Assembly: GCF_000801105.2 (NCBI RefSeq)
Contig: NC_079516.1
Span: 15,004,001 to 15,068,000, forward strand
Origin: Raphanus sativus
Lineage: Eukaryota > Streptophyta > Magnoliopsida > Brassicales > Brassicaceae
Reading direction: 5' to 3'
Length of the DNA stretch: 64,000 nt
Every line of letters begins with the position of its first letter. The stretch's first letter is position 1. Below the pieces are notes generated by a model. It was not told the origin of the DNA and made no database searches. It saw only the letters and a list, made by a program, of their open reading frames with translations. Both the position numbers and the translations under genes were made by a program. Shown piece by piece: positions 46,331 through 57,600 of the stretch.

Positions 46331-49300
46331 AAGGAAGAGATAAAATAAATAACGTTGTCTACGAGTATTAGATCATTCATCTGTTGGAACAAATGTAATG
46401 GAGTTGTTGTTTATTTTCAACAAGTGATATGGTGGGAGGATAACCAAGAATAATGTTAGAGAAGCTTTGTATTGAAAGAGTCAAAAGAGATACATGAATA
46501 ATGAGTATTATTTATCTTATTGAACACATTTTTTCTTTGATGAACTCTTGGTTTGTCTGCAGACTGTAAGAAAACAACAACAGCAATGTATGGTATTTTG
46601 ATCATTATATCTACACTGAGTTCTGTTCTTGATTCTTACTATGGGGTTTGTATATAATCTCTTAATATTATAATTCATAGCGCACATCCATAGCTTATGT
46701 TAAGCAAATATTTAGAGACCGATAAGGATGGTAGGAGCCGCGCGGACGCAGGCTCCCTCTGCCACAAATAATGACGCAGGCTCTCCCACTTGGGGAGACC
46801 TTAAGCTAAGCACCCCTCCTTAGTGCAATGGAGGTCACTAGCCTAGGCCACTCGCCTTCTTGATTACAAGTTGACCCCGTCCAGGTAAGTGATTTGCTTG
46901 TGCTCTCCCCTTCTCCTTTTATACTCTTCTTAGCAAGTCCTTCCCTTTAAGTGAAACCAATGTGGGACTTTCACACATCTCTTATTCACGAGCTTTAGAG
47001 ACGGCAAATTGTTGGGTTTTACACACATGGGCCGGACGCTAAAGGCCCAAGTTAAGTATTTGGTAAACTACTCTTGGTTAAGAGCATACATGCCAAATTG
47101 AACCTAGAATGCTAGCTTTTAACTATCAACCATCCAAACGTTCCTTGCAAAATTGAAACGATTGAATCTGATTTGTATTTTTTACTTACATAGTCATGAA
47201 GCCGTAAGAACATTTAGGTTCAACTATAAACGGAAAGTATGCATTACAAGATTAGCATGCAAACAATCTGCATGGACTATATAAGTAACCCAACATTAAT
47301 CCAAATGTACCTAAGAGAAGGATTCAAGAAACACTAAAAAAGAAATTAGATTAGCTATGGTATGCCTGCAATAATGTTTACACTTCAAAGATCAGCAGGG
47401 CTATGGTATGAACGCGGCTGCTATACACACGAGCAAGGCCCCTCTAACTTAAGTGTTTGAAGCCCTTTTCTTTTACATTTCTGGATACGCACCACTCTGA
47501 CTTATCCCTCCCATACAGTATTTTGTTTCGTATAGTGGATCAAATGTTATATTCGATCAACAAAACGCCACATATTAATTTGTTTTTGTGATCTTTAATG
47601 AAATTTTGCTGATCCCTACGTTACCAAAACTACCCAAAGTTCTTGAAGTCTGAACTTTATTTGTTTGTGAGAGAGAATACAAACTGCAGATTTGCTCTGA
47701 TGATTCTTGTCTTGACATGATTTTACAGGAATGTTGTTATGCAGTGTCTTTCAGCAGAGTATAAAGCAGAGAAAAGTTGAAACAGAGCGAGTTTATGGAC
47801 TTTCAGTTCCACCATTCTCGATGGCAATAATTTATAAAGAAGAATATTCTTGTAATTTCGGTACATTTGTTAGATCATTCAGCGATTGATTATCATGCAA
47901 CAGAGTGGTTAAAGAGATGCGTAATGAAGAGACCAGAGAAAACAATAAGGCTTTCCAAAATACATGAAAAAATTTGAACTAAAAGATTGCAGGGCTTTAC
48001 CCACGAAGGGAGCCCTTCCAAAAATTCTCAGAGTCATAGGTCAAAGCCCAAGATCAATGAGGGGGTTTGGAAATAGTTTTCAACCAGCAATAGACGCGCC
48101 TCGGCTAGTACCTCATTAGCTGCGTCATTGCCCCAAGCGCAAAGATGCTTTTTAACTTGCGTAAGCCTCTTAGTTTTATAGTCAAACAAAACCAAACTAC
48201 TCTGATTTATCTCTCCCATAATATTTGTTCATATTTTGTTTCGTATAATGGGATCAATGTTATATTTGATCAACAAAACGCCACATATCACTTTGTTTTT
48301 GTGATCTTTAATGAAATTTTGCTGATCCCTGCGTTACAAAAACTACCTAAAGTTCTTGAGGTCTGAGCTTTATGTGTGTTGTGAGAACACGAACTGCAGA
48401 TTTGCTGTGATGATTCTTGTCTTGACAGGATTTTACAGGAATGTTGTTAAGCAGTGTCTTTCAGCAGAGTATAAACACAGAGAAAAACAGAGCGAGTTTA
48501 TTCAAAGGACTTTCAGTTCCACCATTCTTGATGGCAATTTACAAAGAAGAATATTCTTGTAGTTTCGGTACGTTTGTTAAGATCATTCAGCGATTGATTA
48601 TCATGTTACGGAGTTTTTAAAGAGCTGCATAATGAAGAGATAAGAGAAAACAACAAGGCTTTCCAAAATACATGGAAATTTGAACTAAAAGATTGTAGGG
48701 TTTTACCCCGAAGAGAGCCCTTCCAGAAGAAATTCTCAGAGTCCTAGGTCAAAGCCCAAGATCAGTGAGTGCGTAAGCCTCTTAGTTTTATAGTCAAACA
48801 AAACCAACCTACTTGGAACATCTTTCCGATGTGGGATATTAGAAGTAGCTTGACCTACCCCAAAGCTATTACTATAAACTTTCATCCTGAGTTATACAAT
48901 ACTATAAACTACCTTTTTTCCGAAAAGAAAACAATTTAACATACAATCTCTGAATAACTTGTTAAGAAAGGAAGTAGAGAATTGCAATGCAAAACTAATA
49001 TACTTTAAAACTAAGAATGGATGGTAGGAGCCGCGCGAACGCAGGCTCCCTCTGCCACAAATAATGACGCAGGCTCTCCCACTTGGGGAGACCTTAGGCT
49101 AGCGCCCTCTCCTTTGTATCCTCTCCTTTGTGCAATGGAGAGAGATCACTAGCCTAGGCCACTCATAATTTTGATTATGAGTTGACCCCGTCCAGGTAAG
49201 TGATTTGCTCGTTCTCTCCCCTTCTCTTTTTATACTATGCTTCGCGAGTCCTTCCCTGCAAACGTAAGCGATGTGGGACATCATCACAAGCTTTAAACAG

Positions 49301-49800
49301 CAACATTGTTAGGTGTTATATATACGGGCTGGACACTACAGGCCCAACTAAATGTGTGGTAACCGCCGTGGTTAAAAGCATATATGGATTGTATAGTTAG
49401 GGAATGTGTTTAAAGAAGATAAATTCTTTAAGAGCATAGAGATTGAACACACTATGGGAAGAAGTAGTTCACTAGAAAGTCCAAACAAATGTATATTTGG
49501 AGGCTGGAGATCAAATATATGGGAAGTGGGTTTTCTATACTGGGTTCGAAAGCTATTCAACAACAACATCGAATACATACAAGTGTCTTGGGACGCAAGA
49601 AAACACTTGCAGGTGAAAACAGAGGAAGGCGAGATGATTCTCGGAAGAGACTACTGAAGCTAACGAGACCATTGGCTGCTGGTAAAGGCTAAACTCACTT
49701 CAGAAAAAGGATAGTTTTTTCTTTTTGGAAAGCCCAGGAGTTCGACTCAAGATACTCATCTCAGTGCAAAGACTGAAGATGGCGCTTGAGATTAATAGGG
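46331..49800. other. Array DNA of unit 2 (copy of 35745-38960)
   Basis: Di19-6 3' flank, hairpin repeat (46726-47095), Di19 last-exon-like copies (47735-47820, 48430-48540), F-box-associated-like fragments (47980-48220, 48685-48840, minus), hairpin repeat (49018-49390) and the unidentified segment (49389-49692). Colinear with unit 1 at a 10840 offset, with identical short frames. Confidence 0.75.
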
Positions 49801-50704
49801 ACCGTTGATCGGAATCTTAGATTAACTTAGAATTAAGAATCTAATGAAATGTTGGATAAACACTTACTTACCCTTGAGGCAAGTAGGCGGATGGAGAGAT
49901 ATGACATCTTAATCTATGAGTGTATGCGTCGAACACTCCAATGTTACCATCGCAGAAAGTGGTGTAGACCAACTGGCTGTTTCAGCTCCATGATTCTTGG
50001 TGATGATTTATAAAGAGAGAAAAAATAACCTTGTCTACGAGTGTTATATCATTCAACTGTTGGAACAAATGTAATGGAGTTGTTGTTTAGTTTCAACAAG
50101 TGATATGGTGGAACCAAGAATAATATTAGAGAGTTAAGTATTGAAGAGATACATGAATAGTATTATTCATCTTATTGAACACATTCTTTTCTTTAATGAA
50201 CACTTGGTTTGTCTGTAGACGGTAAGAAAACAACAACAGAAATGTATGTATTTGATCATATATCTGCATTGAGTTATGTATTTAAAAAATAAAACTGCAT
50301 TGAGTTATGTTCTTGAGAGGATAAGTGTACTTTATGTTTACACTTCAAAGATACAGCAGGGCTATAAATGTTTAAAATTGAATGGTAGGAGCCGAGCGTC
50401 CCTCTGCCACAAATAACGACGCAGGCTCTTCCCACTTGGGGAGACCTTAAGCTAAGCGCCCCTCCTTAGTGCAATGGAGGTCACTAGCCTAGGCCACTTG
50501 TCTTCTTGATCACGAGTCGACCCGTCCAGGTAAGTGATTTGCTCGTTGTGCATATAAGTACACTGAACGAACACCTGTAAGAAAACTAGCATATTGTAAT
50601 GCTGAACAACACATTAAGACATAAGTCTAAATCATATTAACTTAACTATTTATTGTATCTGCATATTAGTAAAATAATATATTTATTCTATATAACTTAC
50701 TTAG
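49800..50704. pseudogene. TPR3/Di19-6 chimera and flank, unit 2
   Basis: TPR3 penultimate-exon DNA, the joint at about 49978, Di19 3' flank and a short hairpin repeat copy (50384-50570). It ends at ACTTACTTAG where unit 3 begins abruptly with ATTTATGGATTG. Compared with unit 2, about 5.9 kb (39859-45731, including the NLR) is missing at this junction. Confidence 0.8.
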
Positions 50705-53700
50705 ATTTATGGATTGATTTCCACAGAATAGTTGTTTTTTTTCAGTAAATATTATTTGGATTATGAACTCATGAATCCTCCTCTCCTCTGGTGTTTGAGC
50801 AACAGATATATGGCTGAGACACTGTTTTGTCTGTAGCCGAGAAACTACGTGACCTTCTTGCCAATGGGTGTAGTATGTATAAAACTATCTTCATCTCTCA
50901 GTAAAAAAAAATCCCACAGTTGGAGAATCTTACTGTATATGATCGAGTCTTGTTGCTTATTAGCTTCGGAGGAAGAGAGTCCAAAAAATTCCTCCAGTAT
51001 AGCTGCTGACCCTTTGTTGTCTTCCTTTATTTCTCCAATGGCGGATGGACTTTTCATTTCAGAGACGAGTTCTGCCAAAAAGACATCAAACCAGAGTTTG
51101 CCTGAACGGTATGGTATTGGTTTTCATCATCCTCAGATTGGCTTTTTCCTACATTCACTCTCTGATTGTTCTTGTATTGACTGGATATTTACAGGAGTGT
51201 TGAGAAGAAGTCGCTTTCTGCAGAGGATCACAGAGAAAAGTTGAAACAGAGCGAGTTCGTCCAAGGAGTTTTCTGCTCCATGATTCTTGATGATGATTTA
51301 TAAAGGAAGAGATAAAATAAATAACGTTGTCTACGAGTATTAGATCATTCATCTGTTGGAACAAATGTAATGGAGTTGTTGTTTATTTTCAACAAGTGAT
51401 ATGGTGGAAGGATAACCAAGAATAATGTTAGAGAAGCTTTGTATTGAAAGAGTCAAAAGAGATACATGAATAATGAGTATTATTTATCTTATTGAACACA
51501 TTTTTTCTTTGATGAACTCTTGGTTTGTCTGCAGACTGTAAGAAAACAACAACAGCAATGTATGGTATTTTGATCATTATATCTACACTGAGTTCTGTTC
51601 TTGATTCTTACTATGGGGTTTGTATATAATCTCTTAATATTATAATTCATAGCGCACATCCATAGCTTATGTTAAGCAAATATTTAGAGACCGATAAGGA
51701 TGGTAGGAGCCGCGCGGACGCAGGCTCCCTCTGCCACAAATAATGACGCAGGCTCTCCCACTTGGGGAGACCTTAAGCTAAGCACCCCTCCTTAGTGCAA
51801 TGGAGGTCACTAGCCTAGGCCACTCGCCTTCTTGATTACAAGTTGACCCCGTCCAGGTAAGTGATTTGCTTGTGCTCTCCCCTTCTCCTTTTATACTCTT
51901 CTTAGCAAGTCCTTCCCTTTAAGTGAAACCAATGTGGGACTTTCACACATCTCTTATTCACGAGCTTTAGAGACGGCAAATTGTTGGGTTTTACACACAT
52001 GGGCCGGACGCTAAAGGCCCAAGTTAAGTATTTGGTAAACTACTCTTGGTTAAGAGCATACATGCCAAATTGAACCTAGAATGCTAGCTTTTAACTATCA
52101 ACCATCCAAACGTTCCTTGCAAAATTGAAACGATTGAATCTGATTTGTATTTTTTACTTACATAGTCATGAAGCCGTAAGAACATTTAGGTTCAACTATA
52201 AACGGAAAGTATGCATTACAAGATTAGCATGCAAACAATCTGCATGGACTATATAAGTAACCCAACATTAATCCAAATGTACCTAAGAGAAGGATTCAAG
52301 AAACACTAAAAAAGAAATTAGATTAGCTATGGTATGCCTGCAATAATGTTTACACTTCAAAGATCAGCAGGGCTATGGTATGAACGCGGCTGCTATACAC
52401 ACGAGCAAGGCCCCTCTAACTTAAGTGTTTGAAGCCCTTTTCTTTTACATTTCTGGATACGCACCACTCTGACTTATCCCTCCCATACAGTATTTTGTTT
52501 CGTATAGTGGATCAAATGTTATATTCGATCAACAAAACGCCACATATTAATTTGTTTTTGTGATCTTTAATGAAATTTTGCTGATCCCTACGTTACCAAA
52601 ACTACCCAAAGTTCTTGAAGTCTGAACTTTATTTGTTTGTGAGAGAGAATACAAACTGCAGATTTGCTCTGATGATTCTTGTCTTGACATGATTTTACAG
52701 GAATGTTGTTATGCAGTGTCTTTCAGCAGAGTATAAAGCAGAGAAAAGTTGAAACAGAGCGAGTTTATGGACTTTCAGTTCCACCATTCTCGATGGCAAT
52801 AATTTATAAAGAAGAATATTCTTGTAATTTCGGTACATTTGTTAGATCATTCAGCGATTGATTATCATGCAACAGAGTGGTTAAAGAGATGCGTAATGAA
52901 GAGACCAGAGAAAGCAATAAGGCTTTCCAAAATACATGAAAAAATTTGAACTAAAAGATTGCAGGGCTTTACCCACGAAGGGAGCCCTTCCAAAAATTCT
53001 CAGAGTCATAGGTCAAAGCCCAAGATCAATGAGGGGGTTTGGAAATAGTTTTCAACCAGCAATAGACGCGCCTCGGCTAGTACCTCATTAGCTGCGTCAT
53101 TGCCCCAAGCGCAAAGATGCTTTTTAACTTGCGTAAGCCTCTTAGTTTTATAGTCAAACAAAACCAACCTACTTGGAACATCTTTCCGATGTGGGATATT
53201 AGAAGTAGCTTGACCTACCCCAAAGCTATTACTATAAACTTTCATCCTGAGTGTGTATACAATTGTTATCGAACTACCTTTTTTCCGAAAAGAAAACAAT
53301 TTAACATACAATCTTTGAATAACTTGTTAAGAAAGAAAGTAGAGAATTGCAATGCAAAACTAACATACTTTAAAACTAAGAATGGATGGTAGGAGCCGCG
53401 CGAACGCAGGCTCCCTCTGCCACAAATAATGACGCAGGCTCTCCCACTTGGGGAGACCTTAGGCTAGCGCCCTCTCCTTTGTATCCTCTCTTTTGTGCAA
53501 TGGAGAGAGATCACTAGCCTAGGCCACTCATAATTTTGATCATGAGTTGACCCCGTCCAGGTAAGTGATTTGCTTGATCTCTCCCCTTCTCTTTTTATAC
53601 TATGCTTCGCGAGTCCTTCCCTGCAAACGTAAGCGATGTGGGACATCATCACAAGCTTTAAACAGCAAAATTGTTAGGTGTTATATATACGGGCTGGACA

Positions 53701-54420
53701 CTACAGGCCCAATTAGGTGTGTGGTAACCGCTCGTGTTAAAACTTAAAAGCATACATGGATTGTATAGTTAGGGAATGTGTTTAAAGAAGATAAATTCCG
53801 AAAGAGCATAGAGATTGAACACACTATGGGAAGAAGTAGTTCACTAGAAAGTCCAAACAAATGTATATTTGGAGGCTGGAGATCAAATATATGGGAAGTG
53901 GGTTTTCTATACTGGGTTCGAAAGCTATTCAACAACAACATCGAATACATACAAGTGTCTTGGGACGCAAGAAAACACTTGCAGGTGAAAACAGAGGAAG
54001 GCGAGATGATTCTGCAGAAGATACTACTGAAACTGATGAGACCATAGCTGCTGGTAAAGCTAAACCCACTTCAGAAAAAGGATAGTTTTTTTCTGGAAAG
54101 CGCTGGAGTTCGACTCAAGATACTCATCTCAGTGCATAGATTGAAGACGGCGCTTGAGATGTATAGGGTCCGTTGATCGGAATCTTAGATTAACTTAGAA
54201 TTAAGAATCTAATGAAATGTTGGATAAACACTTACTTACCCTTGAGGCAAGTAGGCGGATGGAGAGATATGACATCTTAATCTATGAGTGTATGCGTCGA
54301 ACACTCCAATGTTACCATCGCAGAAAGTGGTGTAGACCAACTGGCTGTTTCAGCTCCATGATTCTTGATGATGATTTATAAAGAGAGAAAAAATAACCTT
54401 GTCTACGAGTGTTATATCAA
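50705..54420. repeat. Truncated third array unit
   Basis: 50705-53165 copies 45732-48197 (offset about 4972), including a Di19-6 exons 4-5 pseudogene at 50990-51302. A 607-base deletion follows, between two GTAAGCCTCTTAGTTTTATA repeats. 53165-54417 then copies about 48800-50045, including the last TPR3/Di19 chimera (joint about 54348). Unique TPR3 3' flank starts at about 54420. Confidence 0.82.
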
Positions 54421-54652
54421 TTTCTCCCCCAGAGACCTTCACTAAATAGTCATATGGTCTTATACAAACTTTATTTCTTACCAATGTCATTGTCTTAACA
54501 ATCTTCAAACTAAGACTACATTCGAAGACCTAATACCACTGCTGAAACCTAAATAATAATCAGTAACAAACACTAACTAATCAACAAACCTGAAGAGTCA
54601 ATATTTGAAACTAATTACATGGATAATTATGAGTAAAGCCATTATAGTTCGT

Positions 54653-57600
54653 TCATCTTTGTAACTGTTCTTGAGTTTGGTTGTTTGTGGTGGATGGCGA
54701 CGTGTTGATGGCTTCAGAGGGTGGAACCATCCCCCATTTGCCTTCAGCCTCGCTCGGTTCTATCACCTTAACAGACCCATCATTCAGACCAACAGCAAAC
54801 TGGTTTGGCTCTTGAGGGTGAGCCGCCACAACTAGAGGAGACAAGCCTTGGTTCCTGTGAAAGAAGAGAGAGTTAACATAGAATTAGAATGAAGAATCTA
54901 ATGAAATGTTGGTTTAAGCACGTACCCTTGAGGAAAGTAGGCAGATGGAGAGATACGACATCTTAACCTAAGACTGTCTCCGTCAAACACTCCAATGTTA
55001 CCATCACGGAAAGTGGCGTAGATCAACTGGCTGTTGCAGGCATACACTGCTGAAGATATAGGAGCAGACAACGAGTCTTGAGGAATCCACTGATACATGG
55101 AAACAAGAAAAACATAAGTCACTACAAAATTCAGAAAATAGTTAAGAACTCAGGTCTGTGTATGATCTTGCATTTCTAATTTTGGTGTTTATATATCTAC
55201 GGACATATAGAGAGATGAACTCATACGTACCTGTCGGATACATTCCATCTTGGAAGCATCAAATATCGCTAGTTGTGTCTCGTGGACTGCAAGGATACGG
55301 ATCTGATCCACATGAAACTGTACACGCGTGTCTCCACTGGCGGCTTTTCCTGCTGGCATTTGTATTGCTACGGATTTTCTCTTCTCCCATGTGTCAATGC
55401 TCCAAAAGCATATCTAAGAGAAGACAACAACAAGAGTTAGCATCCTCTTGGTAGAAAATTGAGCAAGGTTTTTTTTCTGCAACAACAAGACGCAGCATAA
55501 CGCACCTGAGCATCAGCACCAGACGAAACCAAGATATTGAGTGTTGTCGAAAATGCTAAGCCAGTGATGCGTTTCTGGTGACCCTTTAGCTTTGATTTGA
55601 CCTGGTGAAAGACAGATGCAAGTGAAGTGAGTTCGTTCATATAGTTTTGGGGTAACATCTATCAACTGTAAAGCTACTTTAATTGGCAATGGTTGGTATT
55701 ATCGACTACTTACCTCATCCACTCGGACATTGTAGATGTGAATAGTGGAGTCCTCCATTCCAATGGCAATGATGTTGTTGTCCTGAGGATGGAACGCCAA
55801 AAATGTTGAAGCCGGTGGAGGTTGCATGAATGTTGTCATCACCTATGAGGCCGACAGATATTTTTTTTTGAAATATTAGAACAACCACCAAAGGGGTTTT
55901 ATAGTATGAACGTCAGAACATTTTCAGCTAGAGCTTGTGGTTTTAGTGGTCTATTTACAAGTTCAGATATACCTTAAAAGTCATCATGTTGAACAACGAG
56001 ACTTTTCCTCCAGCAGCAGACATGACGTATGAGTCGTTCTTAGAGAGAGCGATGCATGGGTTAGACTCTTCAAGGTTTACACCAGAGACATCGTTGGCCA
56101 TGAGAAGACCACTGTTTGGTTGCCATTGCTGAGGAGCAACAGCAGTAGTTGCCTGCATAGTTAATGGTACTTAGATATAGCCGTACAAAGCTCTCTCTAA
56201 CTCTCTTATATGCTTACCTTTCCACTAGGGTTCTGCTCACTGCGAACCCACTTCCAGAGCCTCTGAATACCGTTCAAACCCAGAGCCAAGATTCCAGCGC
56301 CGGAATTAGTATACAGAAGCCGGACGACCTGCTTTGCCACGCAACAGGAGAAACATAAACCTTAGTAGTTTTTTTTTGTTTCAAATTATAAAACATTTTT
56401 TTAGGAAAGTTAATTAGGCAAACCACCTTTACGGAAGAACCAGCGGTATCGGGTAAAGTAGCCTGGCGACACTGGGCATGGTCCAATATTTCAGCTAATT
56501 GCCAAGGTCTTGGTTTGTCCGTCGAGTCGTCTATTCTTGGCTTCGGGGGATCAATTCCATTCTTGAGGATTTGCCACAACAGAAGTAGATCGGTAATTCT
56601 TCTAAACATAATAAGAAAACCGACACCAAAATGCTATACCCAGGATTTTCACAAATGAGATTTAATTTCATTTTCTAGCGACAATCCAGAACAGAAATAA
56701 TGATTTATAAAAACGGCTAGAAAAAATTTACCAGGATAGGTGAGGGTCTAACAGGAGAGCCTCGTTCTATTTTACAGCTGACAGACGCAACAGGAGCACC
56801 AGGAACCTAACAGAATACCAAAATGTGTAAACCGAGACATCTTGCTACAACAGCGGATGTTAATAAAGAAAAAATATACTACAAGACTGAGAAACATTAC
56901 AGCTTTGGTTAAGGAAGAATCGACTGGATTCCTCATCGTTTCAAAAGCAGAAGCTTCCATGGCTCTCAGAGATCGGAAACCAGCTGTGTTTGCTAGGATC
57001 TTAAATCCGTTATCTGCCGTAGAAACGGCTAGAAGATTACCTTCCCGGTTAAATCTCACACGAGGAAGAGCCTGACGTTGAGACAAGTTAGTATACAAAT
57101 CTGGAAAGATCGAACACCTAAGCAACAAGCCATGGGAGGAAAAAAAAAGAATCTGTGGGACTAACCGGAAGTCCACCCTCAGCATCAGTGCTAGTCAGAA
57201 CATTGATGTTGTCCATATCCCAGAACTTGACTTGCCCATCTTCACCAACAGCCAGAAAGTGGTTCTTTGAGGTATCAAACTGAACCACACCAGCCAATTT
57301 TTTATGAAACCCAAGATAGGTCCTTTTAATCGACCCTTCACTTTCATTCCACTCAACTAGGAAAAAATCTCCATCTTTACTCGTTCCACAAGAGAACAAT
57401 CTGAAGAAGAAACACGATATCATAAAGAACTAAAGCAGAGCAATGAAAAATGTATCTTGAAAACATATGGATTTGAGTTGTTACTAAATCAGTAAAAGAT
57501 GCTCAACATTTGGGAGAGAGAAATGAGTATTTTGGGAGAAAACAGAAAAGAAAATCAAAGAGACAAGTCAGTGCCTTTAGGAATAAATAAATCTTAATGA

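Larger units (their letters stand above)
26330..54420. repeat. 28-kb tandem array between convergent Di19-6 and TPR3
   Basis: A mosaic of direct repeats made from the 3' end of Di19-6 and the 3' end of TPR3, with inserted NLR, Helitron and MULE pieces. Main units: leading degraded units 26330-30456; a MULE 30457-32347; unit 1 about 32348-39840; unit 2 about 39841-50704; unit 3 about 50705-54420. Unit 1 matches unit 2 at a constant offset of 10840 over about 35.8-39.5 kb. Unit 2 matches unit 3 at 4972 and then 4365, after a 607-base deletion. Several short frames are identical residue for residue between units. Apart from pseudogene pieces I see no intact host gene in this interval. Confidence 0.85.
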
